Shown piece after piece: positions 7,691 through 16,445 of a stretch of 64,000 nt of DNA; position 1 is the first letter of the stretch; every line of letters begins with the position of its first letter. The notes under the pieces were generated by a model. That model saw only the letters and a program-made list of their open reading frames with translations. It was not told the origin of the DNA and searched no databases. The stretch is from positions 62,001 to 126,000 of the forward strand of contig NZ_CAJPPN010000002.1 of assembly GCF_905372525.1 (NCBI RefSeq), read 5' to 3'. The position numbers and the translations under genes were made by a program. The DNA comes from an uncultured Porphyromonas sp. Lineage in GTDB: Bacteria > Bacteroidota > Bacteroidia > Bacteroidales > Porphyromonadaceae.

Positions 7691-9762
7691 TAGTAGATGC
7701 TTAGGTCACCGATCGTCACCTCGGGTACATCGTCTACAGTCTTGGTGACGACTAGGCGAATAGTACGTCCTTCGACTGGCTTTGAGAGTTCAAGGGAGAC
7801 CGGGATAGGATTATGCTTGATGTTTGCGAGCTCCCCCTCTGCTACTTCCTGACCATCGACATATAGCTTGTAGCGCTGGATATGTCCACGTGCATCTCGC
7901 TGCTGGGAGGGAGTATAGGTAAGCGAACTGATCCTCCTAGGCTGATCCAGCTCCAGTGTGAGAGCACGTACCCCACGAGGGAGGGTGACTGTAGAATAGC
8001 CGTTCCCATCGAAGAGCTTTGTGCGTAGATCATCTGCGAGCTCTGGGGTCTTTACCTTGGAGAGAGAGTACCCTAGGCTGTAGGTAGCCTGAGCCTTATC
8101 CTTGTTGCTAGCACTAGAGACACGAGCATGGATGGTCGTGAAGTCATCGGGTAGATAGAAGGGGGCAGTGTAGGGCTTCCAGAGGTCGTGTGTAGCACCG
8201 GCGTTGCGGGGTACCAGCTGATACTCGATGTGAGCATTACGTGCCGTAGTCGAGATGTAGACACTGTCTCTGCTATCACGGCTGATACGAGGAGCCTCTA
8301 GGACCTCAGGGGCTAGATAGGCAGCGACCTCTGCGAGGCACACAGGACCACGTGTATCCGTGATGATTAGGCGAAGCGCCTTAGCCTTCACTGCCTCGAA
8401 GCGGATAAGACGCTTATATCCGATAGTCGTCAAGCTATCCTTGGTCTCGATGGGGCGGAAGGCGCCATCACGACCAGCGACCTCTAGGCTAAAGCTACGT
8501 ACTCGTTGCCCAAGGGCAATGTACTCCTGTAGGGCTACATTATTGATGAGCTCTTCTCGAGGGAGGATTAGCGTGAGGCTAGCCGTCTTCTCGCCATCGG
8601 GGATAGCCCAGTAGGTGTCGGGGTTACCATCATTGACATTACGAGGCTGGAAGCTACGTCCAGGACGAGTAGCAGAGGCTCGAGCTGTGGCCTTGCGAAG
8701 TTTATTATCTCGGAAGGATGCCTTAATATGGTCATGCCAAGCGATCAGACGAGCAGAGTCCACGGCGGGGATCTTCCCATCGAGGTTAATCGGACAGTTC
8801 AGCAGGAGGTTGGCATTGCGCCCGACACTCTCGTAGTAGATGTTCACGAGGTTAGCTACCGAGCGCACCTGATGATCCTCACGATGGTGGTAGAACCACC
8901 CTGGGCGAATGCTCACATCCACCTCACCTGGTAGCCACTGGCTGGCATCCTCCATACCCCACTGAGCCTGAGTATAGTGCTTCTGCTTGGACTCGTCGTA
9001 CATTGCCCAGTTGGTCTCACCAGCCCATCCACGTTCGTTGCCGATCCAGCGGATGGTATGTGTCGTCCCTCCGAAGATCATGATGTTGGGGTTGTTGCGC
9101 AGCAGCATCTTCGTTGCCCCCTCGTAATCGTAGTAGGTGAGCGGGTCGATCTTGCGAGCAGAGTCGGCACCACCATACCAGCCCGTACCGCCATTGGCAC
9201 CGTCGAACCAGTACTCGAAGAGCTCCCCATAGTTCGTCGTGAGCTCACGGATCTGCTCGTGGAAGGTCTTCTGATACTCGGGGAAGCCATAGCGGGCATT
9301 GTTACGATCCCAAGGGGATAGGTAGATACCGAAGCGTAGCCCATGCCTGCGGCAGGCCTCACTCAGATCCTTGACGAGGTCGCCCTTACCGCCCTTCCAC
9401 GGGCTATTCTTCACCGAATACTCGGTGGTCTTGGTGGGCCACAGACAGAAGCCATCGTGGTGCTTAGCGGTAAGAATAATCCCCTTCATACCGGCACGCT
9501 TGAGAGTAGTGACCCACTGCTCGACATCAAGTACGGGTGGGGCAAAGGTCTTTGCAGGCGTATTGCCATAGCCCCACTCTAGGTCATTGAAGGTATTGAG
9601 TCCAAAGTGTATGAAGGCATAGGTCTCTAGGCGTTGCCAGTCGATCTGTGCCTGAGTAGGGATGGGATAGACGGGCTTGGGCGCCGAAGACTGTGCCGAG
9701 AGCCCTTGTCCTAGTGCTATGCCTGAGCAGAGCCCTAGGGCTAGGAGAAGTAGTTGCTTCAT
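7690..9762 (-). CDS. secreted alpha-L-fucosidase, GH29, with C-terminal discoidin-like domain
   Basis: It removes alpha-linked fucose from host glycans. I chose the ATG at 9762 because it opens a clear signal peptide (MKQLLLLALGLCSGIALGQG); the frame runs further upstream without support. The GH29 barrel covers about residues 40-360, with the nucleophile Asp187 in EYWFDGANGG and HFGLNTFND near the N-terminus. An F5/8 type C carbohydrate-binding domain follows (about 370-500, with NVNDGNPDTYWA), then a further beta-sandwich to the end. A weak -7-like TATCTTCG lies upstream. A transposon-like repeat begins 107 bases before the start. Confidence 0.93.
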   Translation of the reverse strand: MKQLLLLALGLCSGIALGQGLSAQSSAPKPVYPIPTQAQIDWQRLETYAFIHFGLNTFNDLEWGYGNTPAKTFAPPVLDVEQWVTTLKRAGMKGIILTAKHHDGFCLWPTKTTEYSVKNSPWKGGKGDLVKDLSEACRRHGLRFGIYLSPWDRNNARYGFPEYQKTFHEQIRELTTNYGELFEYWFDGANGGTGWYGGADSARKIDPLTYYDYEGATKMLLRNNPNIMIFGGTTHTIRWIGNERGWAGETNWAMYDESKQKHYTQAQWGMEDASQWLPGEVDVSIRPGWFYHHREDHQVRSVANLVNIYYESVGRNANLLLNCPINLDGKIPAVDSARLIAWHDHIKASFRDNKLRKATARASATRPGRSFQPRNVNDGNPDTYWAIPDGEKTASLTLILPREELINNVALQEYIALGQRVRSFSLEVAGRDGAFRPIETKDSLTTIGYKRLIRFEAVKAKALRLIITDTRGPVCLAEVAAYLAPEVLEAPRISRDSRDSVYISTTARNAHIEYQLVPRNAGATHDLWKPYTAPFYLPDDFTTIHARVSSASNKDKAQATYSLGYSLSKVKTPELADDLRTKLFDGNGYSTVTLPRGVRALTLELDQPRRISSLTYTPSQQRDARGHIQRYKLYVDGQEVAEGELANIKHNPIPVSLELSKPVEGRTIRLVVTKTVDDVPEVTIGDLSIY

Positions 9763-9868
9763 CGTGACGAAGGGTATATGATATATCAAATTATACGCCA
9801 CGAAGATAGAGAATTTCCATATACCACACATAGGATATATCCCAAATGGGAGACCCTCCGATGCCTGA

Positions 9869-10234
9869 CAGGCCTGCACCTGATTTCAGTGATGATCTGT
9901 TCCCCCCTCGGCACTCGAGGGTATTAGCTTATGTTCGAAGGGTACCTTGGTTGTACCACTGAGTACCTAGACGTTAGCCTCAAGATGTACACCTACAAAA
10001 GAGCCCCACAGAGGACATACCTAGAGCGAGGTTGTGTACACGTGGGTACACAATTGTATACACGCGTATACACAACGGTATACACGCAGGTATACTTTTC
10101 GCCCCTAAATAGTAGGTATATGCTATGCAAACCTACACCCGTAGTAGCAGTACTCCTATCCAATCGTATGCTCCCCTGGCTACCTCAACTTCGCCCCTTA
10201 GTAGCTTTAGGAGTTATCTCTATCCTGAGCCCTA
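9869..10234 (+). mobile_element. MITE-like element, copy A (diverged)
   Basis: Most diverged member of a five-copy family. The left end CAGGCCTGCACCTGATTTC matches the family terminus; the right end (TCCTGAGCCCTA) is degenerate. The central 18-bp site array is intact (10034-10095), and GAGCCCCACAGAGG...TAGAGCG to its left matches copies B and D. The flanks (GATGCCTGA left, GATAGCCTGG right) are only weakly alike, so a target duplication is uncertain. No transposase frame is present. It lies between the divergent fucosidase and guaA genes. Confidence 0.6.
10034..10095. repeat. array of three 18-bp near-palindromes, 22-bp period (copy A)
   Basis: Units at 10034, 10056 and 10078: GTGTACACGTGGGTACAC, GTATACACGCGTATACAC and GTATACACGCAGGTATAC. 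They are separated by the 4-base linkers AATT and AACG. The units are close to self-complementary, largely alternating purine-pyrimidine, and exactly two helical turns apart. Confidence 0.9.
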
Positions 10235-10603
10235 GATAGCCTGGCTGTCCTCTCCTTCCGCTGCTCCTATCTATCGGTATCTCCTCGCCCGCACCCCATG
10301 GGAGACCCAACACTAGCCCAAGGGATCTATGAGAGGAGGGGGAGTATGGGATAGCATACCTTGTCGAGCTCTGTATTTCAGATATACCGAGAGCCACACG
10401 ACGAGGATGTAGCTGTAGCTCCATACACTCCTATAAAGAATGCACCATCACCTACACCAAGCGACGAAGTCACTCCCAACAAACGGGGTGGCGAGGACAT
10501 ATAACGATCGTTCCCATCATCTATTCATGGTCATAAGAGCATACCCGGGAAGCCCGAACTAGAGCGGGAAAAATCTAGGGGGACGGGGTATCTAGGTAAT
10601 TCG
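10235..10603. other. gap without recognised gene
   Basis: Between element copy A and the guaA promoter I see no convincing frame, RNA gene or strong hairpin. Confidence 0.5.
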
Positions 10604-10611
10604 TATCTTTG
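10604..10611 (+). promoter_or_regulatory. -7 promoter box of guaA
   Basis: TATCTTTG, 28 bases before the guaA ATG, matches TAnnTTTG. Confidence 0.65.
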
Positions 10612-10639
10612 CGACACAACTCGTTCTAATTGGTTTGAC

Positions 10640-12160
10640 ATGCAGGAGAAAATACTCATTCTTGACTTTGGCTCACAGACGACCCAGCTTATCGGTCGGA
10701 GACTACGTGAGCTCAACACGTATTGCGAGATCGTCCCCTACAACAAGCTCCCCCAAGATCTCACCGGCATAGCAGGTATTATCCTCTCTGGGAGTCCCTA
10801 CTCGGTCTACGATAGTGAGGCCTTTCGGATAGGGCTCCAGGAGCTCCGTGGGAAGCGTCCTCTACTAGGGATCTGCTATGGGGCGCAGAGCATAGTCCAT
10901 CAGGCAGGTGGCAAGGTAGAGCCATGCGACAGCCGTGAGTACGGCCGTGCACACCTCTCGATCCACCACGCCAACGATCCTCTGATGAAGGGGATCACCC
11001 AGGGGACGACCGTATGGATGTCTCATGGAGACACGATCACTGAGCTCCCCAAGGGCTTCCGTATCATAGCTAGCACGGAGGACGTAGCGGCAGCAGCCTT
11101 CCGTATCGATGGCGAGCAGACCTGGGGCGTACAGTTCCACCCCGAAGCCTTCCATACGGAGGAGGGGCTCAAGCTCCTAGGCAACTTCCTAAGCGTCACG
11201 GGTATTCGTGGTAACTGGACTCCTGCCTCCTTCGTAGAGCATACCATCCAGCAGCTGAAGGAGCAGCTAGGAGAGGACAAGGTCATCCTCGCCCTCTCTG
11301 GTGGCGTAGACTCCTCCGTCACCGCCGTACTCCTACACAAGGCTATCGGCAAGAACCTCACCTGCATCTTCGTCGATCACGGACTCCTACGCAAGAATGA
11401 GTTCACCAACGTCCTCAGAGACTACGAGCACCTCGGACTAAACGTCATCGGGGTGGATGCTCGTGCCAAGTTCCTCTCTGCACTGAAGGGAGTCACTGAT
11501 CCCGAGGAGAAGCGTAAGATCATCGGCCGTGGCTTCATAGAGGTCTTCGATGAGGAGGCTAAGAAACTCCAGGGGATCAAGTGGCTAGCCCAAGGGACGA
11601 TCTACCCCGACGTCATCGAGAGTCTCAGTATCACGGGCACCGTGATTAAGAGCCACCACAACGTAGGGGGGCTACCCGAGCGCATGCACCTGAAGCTCGT
11701 CGAACCTCTGCGTCTACTCTTCAAGGACGAGGTACGTCGCGTAGGCCTAGAGATGGGGATGCAGGAGCGACTGATCAAGCGCCAGCCCTTCCCCGGCCCA
11801 GGTCTCGGGATACGTATCCTCGGGGAGATCACTGCCGAGAAGATCGAGATCCTACAGAACGCCGATGAGATCTACATGGCTATGCTTCGTGAGACAGGTC
11901 TCTATGATCAGGTCTGGCAGGCTGGGGCGATCCTCCTACCTATCCGCTCTGTAGGGGTGATGGGTGATGAGCGTACCTATGAGTACACGATCGCCCTACG
12001 TGCCGTCACGAGCACCGATGCGATGAGTGCAGACTGGGCACACCTACCCTATGAGTTCCTAGCCAAGGTCTCTAACGAGATCATCAACAAGGTCCGTGGG
12101 GTGAATCGTGTCGTCTACGACATCTCCTCCAAGCCCCCCAGCACGATCGAGTGGGAGTAA
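10640..12160 (+). CDS. guaA: GMP synthase (glutamine-hydrolysing)
   Basis: It converts XMP to GMP with glutamine and ATP. The N-terminal amidotransferase domain (about residues 1-195) shows ILDFGSQTTQLIGRR, the catalytic Cys in GICYGAQ and VQFHPEAFHTEEG. The ATP pyrophosphatase domain has the P-loop ALSGGVDSSVTAVL (about 220). The C-terminal dimerisation domain ends SKPPSTIEWE, the canonical GuaA terminus. The 506-residue length is normal. It has its own promoter, and a strong hairpin lies between it and panB. Confidence 0.98.
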   Translation: MQEKILILDFGSQTTQLIGRRLRELNTYCEIVPYNKLPQDLTGIAGIILSGSPYSVYDSEAFRIGLQELRGKRPLLGICYGAQSIVHQAGGKVEPCDSREYGRAHLSIHHANDPLMKGITQGTTVWMSHGDTITELPKGFRIIASTEDVAAAAFRIDGEQTWGVQFHPEAFHTEEGLKLLGNFLSVTGIRGNWTPASFVEHTIQQLKEQLGEDKVILALSGGVDSSVTAVLLHKAIGKNLTCIFVDHGLLRKNEFTNVLRDYEHLGLNVIGVDARAKFLSALKGVTDPEEKRKIIGRGFIEVFDEEAKKLQGIKWLAQGTIYPDVIESLSITGTVIKSHHNVGGLPERMHLKLVEPLRLLFKDEVRRVGLEMGMQERLIKRQPFPGPGLGIRILGEITAEKIEILQNADEIYMAMLRETGLYDQVWQAGAILLPIRSVGVMGDERTYEYTIALRAVTSTDAMSADWAHLPYEFLAKVSNEIINKVRGVNRVVYDISSKPPSTIEWE

Positions 12161-12210
12161 GTCCCCACACGACCCTACCGTGCGAGCTATCCTATAGATA
12201 ATCCTATATT

Positions 12211-12253
12211 GACGTGCCACATCCAGCTCCCCAGGGAGCGGGTGTGGCGTGTC
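12211..12253. promoter_or_regulatory. strong hairpin in the guaA-panB gap
   Basis: GACGTGCCACATCC pairs with GGGTGTGGCGTGTC (three G-T pairs, one bulge), and inside it GCTCCC pairs with GGGAGC. No U-run follows, so it is not a textbook intrinsic terminator. It lies 27 bases before the likely panB start and could be a leader structure or a processing site. Confidence 0.55.
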
Positions 12254-12279
12254 CTTACTATTACAAATTCGAGAGAACA

Positions 12280-13098
12280 GTGTCCCAACATAAGCCCGAG
12301 ACGAAGAAGATCACGACGCTACGTCTACAAGCTATGAAGCAATTAGGTGAGCCCATCACTATGCTCACCGCCTATGACTACACTATGGCACGACTACTAG
12401 ATCGTAGCGGTGTAGAGATCCTCCTCGTAGGCGACTCCGCTGCCAACGTCATGGCAGGCCACTCCACCACCCTACCCATCACCCTCGACCAGATGATTTA
12501 TCATGGAGCCTCGGTCGTTCGGGGCGTCCAGCAGGCCTTTGTGATCGTCGATATGCCCTTCGGGAGCTACCAGATCTCGCAGGAGGCGGCCGTTAGCTCT
12601 GCGGTGCGTATCATGAAGGAGACAGGCTGCGATGCGCTCAAGCTCGAGGGCGGGGAGGTCGTCTATCCCATCATCCAGCAGCTGACCACCTCGGGGATCC
12701 CCGTCATGGGACACCTAGGGCTTACCCCCCAGTCTGTACACCAGCTCGGGGGATACCGTCTGCAGGGTCAGACAGATGCTGATGCGGGCCGCCTCCTCAG
12801 GGAGGCCAAGGGGCTAGAGCAGGCAGGCTGCTTTGCTCTCGTACTAGAGAAGGTGCCAGCGACACTCGCCCGTCGAGTGGCCTCAGACCTACGTATCCCA
12901 GTGATCGGGATCGGTGCAGGTAGTGGTGTCGATGGCCAGGTACTCGTCACGCAGGATATGCTGGGGATGGAGGATAGCTTCAGCCCGAAGTTCCTCCGTC
13001 GCTTTGGTCAGATCGGAGAGGCTATTGACACTGCGGTCACCGAATATATCCAGGCCGTCAAGACTCATACCTTCCCTAGTGAGTCAGAGTCCTACTAG
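12280..13098 (+). CDS. panB: 3-methyl-2-oxobutanoate hydroxymethyltransferase
   Basis: First committed step of pantothenate synthesis, making ketopantoate from alpha-ketoisovalerate and methylene-THF. Family motifs are TMLTAYDYTMARLLD, LLVGDSAANVMAGH, MPFGSYQ, ALKLEGG, GHLGLTPQSV and IGIGAG. I chose the GTG at 12280 (reading SQHKPETKKI) because the longer frame back to 12214 only translates the upstream hairpin; an ATG at 12337 would cut into the family's N-terminal helix. No other pantothenate gene is in the window. Confidence 0.95.
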   Translation: MSQHKPETKKITTLRLQAMKQLGEPITMLTAYDYTMARLLDRSGVEILLVGDSAANVMAGHSTTLPITLDQMIYHGASVVRGVQQAFVIVDMPFGSYQISQEAAVSSAVRIMKETGCDALKLEGGEVVYPIIQQLTTSGIPVMGHLGLTPQSVHQLGGYRLQGQTDADAGRLLREAKGLEQAGCFALVLEKVPATLARRVASDLRIPVIGIGAGSGVDGQVLVTQDMLGMEDSFSPKFLRRFGQIGEAIDTAVTEYIQAVKTHTFPSESESY

Positions 13099-13166
13099 CC
13101 CCTCTCAGAGCCAAGCGAGACCTCGCAGGGGCTCATGGGTGGCGGACTTATCTAGCAAGAGTGAAT

Positions 13167-13835
13167 ATGATGCGATTTGCACACATAGTAGACGTCAATA
13201 GCTTCGTCGATTGGTGTGATTATCTAGGTACACTGGCCTTTGCCATTAGTGGTATCCGGCTCGCTGCAGCGAAGGGCTTCGACTGGTTCGGAGCCTACGT
13301 CGTCGGCTTTGTAACGGCAGTGGGTGGAGGTACGATACGAGATATACTTCTCGACCTAAAGCCCTTCTGGCTCATACAGCCCTCGTACCTGATCATTACA
13401 GGAGTAGCCCTTACCTTCACGATTGTCTTCCGCAGGCAGGTCGTACGGCTCAATCACTCCCTCTTCTTCTTCGACGCTATTGGCCTGGGTCTCTTCGTCG
13501 TGGTGGGTGTCGCTAAGTCCTTCGCTACAGGCTATCCTTGGTGGGTCGCTGTCATCATGGGTACAGTGACGGGCTCCTTCGGAGGGCTCATCCGAGACAT
13601 CTTGATCAACGATACCCCACTGATCTTCCGTACGGACTTCTATGCGACAGCCTGCCTCCTCGGGGGGATCATCTATGTCCTACTCGGGCTCTATACGAAT
13701 ATATCCATCGAGTGGGTACAGCTCATCTCTGCCGTCTCGGTCTTCGTCCTCCGTGTAGTGGCTGTGGCACTGCATATACAGATACCGACCTTTGACCCTA
13801 CAGAGATAGAGCGCAAGGAACAGGAGGGTCTATAG
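13167..13835 (+). CDS. TRIC-like (UPF0126, YicG type) membrane protein
   Basis: About 222 residues with seven hydrophobic segments arranged as two repeats. Each repeat carries the family signature: GTLAFAISGIRLAAAKGFD with TAVGGGTIRDI in the first, and GLGLFVVVGV with GSFGGLIRDI in the second. The family comprises prokaryotic TRIC cation channel relatives; E. coli YicG has been reported to carry glycine. Substrate here is unknown. The frame opens with GTG at 13161, but the ATG at 13167 or 13170 is more likely. A bidirectional terminator follows. Confidence 0.85.
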   Translation: MMRFAHIVDVNSFVDWCDYLGTLAFAISGIRLAAAKGFDWFGAYVVGFVTAVGGGTIRDILLDLKPFWLIQPSYLIITGVALTFTIVFRRQVVRLNHSLFFFDAIGLGLFVVVGVAKSFATGYPWWVAVIMGTVTGSFGGLIRDILINDTPLIFRTDFYATACLLGGIIYVLLGLYTNISIEWVQLISAVSVFVLRVVAVALHIQIPTFDPTEIERKEQEGL

Positions 13836-13892
13836 AGAGCCTCTACTCCATCTTCCTCTCGAGGGTAGCAGGTATACCTAAAAGGAGAGATA

Positions 13893-13946
13893 AAAGGGGA
13901 GCGCCCCAGACTCATACCTATATGTGAGTCTAGGGCGCTCCCCTTT
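13893..13946. terminator. bidirectional terminator after the TRIC-like gene
   Basis: AAAGGGGAGCGCCC...GGGCGCTCCCCTTT, with an inner AGACTCA/TGAGTCT stem, forms a long hairpin between convergent genes. A-rich and T-rich ends suit termination both ways. Confidence 0.88.
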
Positions 13947-13987
13947 GCATTGGGACGCTAAGGGTCTCCTAGGAGAGTATCAGAAGG

Positions 13988-15244
13988 CTAGTCTATACGC
14001 ATACTCTCTGCAGGGCGTATACGGCTCACTAGCCCGGCTGGTACGAGTACCATCAGGAGGATCAGTAGGAGCGTCCCGAGGTTGATCCCGATCCATGCCA
14101 ACAGGTCAAAGTGTATGGGCACAGAGCTCATGAAGTAGTTGGCAGGGTTCAGGTGAATGATCTTGAATTGCTTCTGTAGCAGACAGAGGATCAGCGCCAA
14201 GACATTGCCCCAGATCATCCCCCTCAGGATGAGGTGTCCAGAGAGGAGGAGGAAGACCTTGCGAAGTAAGCTATTCGTCGCCCCAAGCGCCTTGAGGATA
14301 CCGATCTGCCTACTCTTGTCTAGGACGAGAATGATAAGCCCCGTGATCATAGAGAAGCCAGCGACAAGAATCATCAGCCCCAGGAGCGCATAGACATTGG
14401 TGTCTAGGAAGGTAAGCCAATTGAAGAGCTCTGGCTGGAGCTCCTGCCCGAGGTTCATCCCATAGTCCTCATTGGCTATTAGGTCAGGATGAGCCTGTAG
14501 TCTAGTGATCAGCTTATTCAGCTCCTTCTCTGCATCTCCAGGGTGACGCAGCATGATCATGAGACGGCTATAGGAGTCGCTCCCCCATTGGTTGAGTCGC
14601 TGGAGAGAGATCATAGGGCAGAGGGCTGGAGAGAGCTCTAGCCCTGTGGACTCATAGATCCCAACGAGCGTATAGACTCGGACACGCATCTTGTCTCCAA
14701 AGAAGTAGATACGCACCTTCTCCCCGAGCTCACAGCCCATGCGATCGGCCACATGTGTAGGTAGGGCGATCTCAGGTGCCTCGATAGCCTCAGGAGAGAC
14801 GTTGGGTAGGCGTCCCTCTCTGAGACTATTGACGAAGTAGTCACTCTTGAAGGAAGGATCGATCCCATAGAGTAGGATCCCAGAGAAGTCCTCCTCGGTC
14901 TTCAGTAGCCCCGCTTCCTGCACGATAGGCATCACCCGCTCGATATAGGGCTCACGCCGTAGGAAGTTGAGGAGCTGATTGGATACCTTGACGGGGGTAT
15001 TAGAGTTTCGCCAATTACTCCCATAGCTATTGAGGCTAATGTGCCCCGTCTGGCTGAAGGCAAACTCGTGGATCTGCTCCCTGAAGCCTAATATAATCGC
15101 TACAGAGAGGAGCATTACACTCAGACTAAGGGCTATCCCTATAGTCGTCAGGCGCAGAGAGCCCGAGGTGCCATTTGCGCCTCGCTGCTTGGCTCTCTGT
15201 AGACCTTGGGCGATGAAGGTACTAGGGTTCTTTGTTAGATCCAT
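13988..15244 (-). CDS. ABC transporter permease, LolC/LolE-FtsX family
   Basis: A 418-residue inner-membrane protein: one N-terminal membrane segment (about residues 32-55), a large periplasmic MacB_PCD domain (about 60-270), then three membrane segments (about 275-400). This is the topology of LolC/LolE, which extract lipoproteins from the inner membrane. The GILKALGATNSLLRKVFL coupling helix is visible. Its start overlaps the AI-2E family gene by 23 bases. No ATPase partner is adjacent. A second family member begins at the right edge of the window, so the two may form a heterodimer. Confidence 0.87.
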   Translation of the reverse strand: MDLTKNPSTFIAQGLQRAKQRGANGTSGSLRLTTIGIALSLSVMLLSVAIILGFREQIHEFAFSQTGHISLNSYGSNWRNSNTPVKVSNQLLNFLRREPYIERVMPIVQEAGLLKTEEDFSGILLYGIDPSFKSDYFVNSLREGRLPNVSPEAIEAPEIALPTHVADRMGCELGEKVRIYFFGDKMRVRVYTLVGIYESTGLELSPALCPMISLQRLNQWGSDSYSRLMIMLRHPGDAEKELNKLITRLQAHPDLIANEDYGMNLGQELQPELFNWLTFLDTNVYALLGLMILVAGFSMITGLIILVLDKSRQIGILKALGATNSLLRKVFLLLSGHLILRGMIWGNVLALILCLLQKQFKIIHLNPANYFMSSVPIHFDLLAWIGINLGTLLLILLMVLVPAGLVSRIRPAESMRID

Positions 15245-16445
15245 CTATTTCATTTGGCTGAGCAGAGGCCGTCGCCTCTGGTATTAAGTCACTCGGGGTC
15301 TTCTTGCCCTTGGGTCGCTTGCCCTTCGGCTTCTTTCGCTGCTCCATCTCCTGGATGTACTCTTGATCCTCTAGTATATACCGCTTGTAGAATGAGTAGA
15401 GGAACATGGTGGCAGGTAGGGCAATGAGCATCCCGAAGAAGCCCAACAAATACCCCCACACTGCCAAGACGAGGAGAATAAGCGAGGGGCGCATACCCAT
15501 CGTATAGCCCATGATCCGAGGTACAAGGATCATATCCTGAATGAACTGTACGATCATCAGCACCCCATAGGCTAGGAGGAGGCAGACAAAGACGTTCTCC
15601 CCATTCTGAGCCGCCATCAGCACCCCAGCTAGACCGAGGGGGATAATCCCGAGAGCCTGCATGTAGGGGATGAAGTTGAGGATCCCGATGAAGATCCCCA
15701 TAGCAGTAGCCATCGGCAGACCAATGATATTGAAGCCTATCGAGAGTAATATCCCGACACTCAGAGCGACGAGAGCCTGACCTCTGAAGTAGCTATTCAT
15801 ATACCGATCCAGATCTGAGCTGATCGTACGCATCGCAGGGCGTAGAGATACAGGGAAGAGGCTGATAATGCCCCGTCCGAGGTTCTCAAAGTCCAGAAGG
15901 ATAAAGATAAAGTACACGATCCCCATGAGGAAGACGAAGCCCCAGGAGAAGACCGAGAGTGTACTATTGATGATCCCACCGAGCTGATCTAGGATGAGCC
16001 GTGTATTCTCGATAAGCTTATCTACGGAGAGGTTACGGGAGAAGTTGCCCCAAGTCCTATTGCTCGTCAGATAGTTACGGACACTCTTGGGGAGGAGCAT
16101 GGTGATGAGATCCTGCCCCCCGTTGTAGCTAGAGATCATTTGCAGGGTCTTCTCTACCTCTTCCTTCACCGAGGGGACGACATAGATGACCGCTAGGTAG
16201 ATCAGAGCCCCGATCACTAGAAGCGTCAGGACGACAGATAGCCCACGAGAGCGTAGCCTCATACGAAACTGGAAGAAGCGTACAAGAGGCATCATCACAT
16301 AGGCAAATATTCCTGCCAGGAGGAAAGGCAATAGGACATCCCATATAGCTCTGAGCCCTAGGATGACGAGCACGACGACAAGTGCAAGGAGGAGTGTCCT
16401 GGCGACTCGGTCAAAGGTAAATTCGCGATTAAAGAAACGTTCCAT
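15222..16445 (-). CDS. AI-2E family transporter (PerM/YdiK type permease)
   Basis: A 407-residue polytopic protein with about eight membrane segments. The central VALSVGILLSIGFNIIGLPMA stretch and GILNFIPYMQALGIIPLG are family signatures. The family includes the AI-2 exporter TqsA and Na+/H+ antiporters, so substrate cannot be set from sequence. The C-terminus is a long Lys-rich cytoplasmic tail. It shares one base with the sulfatase stop region and overlaps the permease downstream. Confidence 0.85.
   Translation of the reverse strand: MERFFNREFTFDRVARTLLLALVVVLVILGLRAIWDVLLPFLLAGIFAYVMMPLVRFFQFRMRLRSRGLSVVLTLLVIGALIYLAVIYVVPSVKEEVEKTLQMISSYNGGQDLITMLLPKSVRNYLTSNRTWGNFSRNLSVDKLIENTRLILDQLGGIINSTLSVFSWGFVFLMGIVYFIFILLDFENLGRGIISLFPVSLRPAMRTISSDLDRYMNSYFRGQALVALSVGILLSIGFNIIGLPMATAMGIFIGILNFIPYMQALGIIPLGLAGVLMAAQNGENVFVCLLLAYGVLMIVQFIQDMILVPRIMGYTMGMRPSLILLVLAVWGYLLGFFGMLIALPATMFLYSFYKRYILEDQEYIQEMEQRKKPKGKRPKGKKTPSDLIPEATASAQPNEIDGSNKEP

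Noticed and set aside
10034..10095. Array as a plasmid or phage origin (iterons)
   Set aside because: No replication initiator gene is nearby, and the same array recurs in five transposon-like elements inside ordinary chromosomal gene order.
9931..10239. 102-residue frame across element copy A
   Set aside because: It reads through the repeat array, resembles nothing known, and the other copies do not keep the frame.
12214..12279. Upstream extension of panB
   Set aside because: The extra residues translate a strong hairpin and have no counterpart in the PanB family.
13988..15244. FtsX as partner of FtsE
   Set aside because: Length and the large periplasmic MacB-like domain fit LolC/LolE better than the shorter FtsX.
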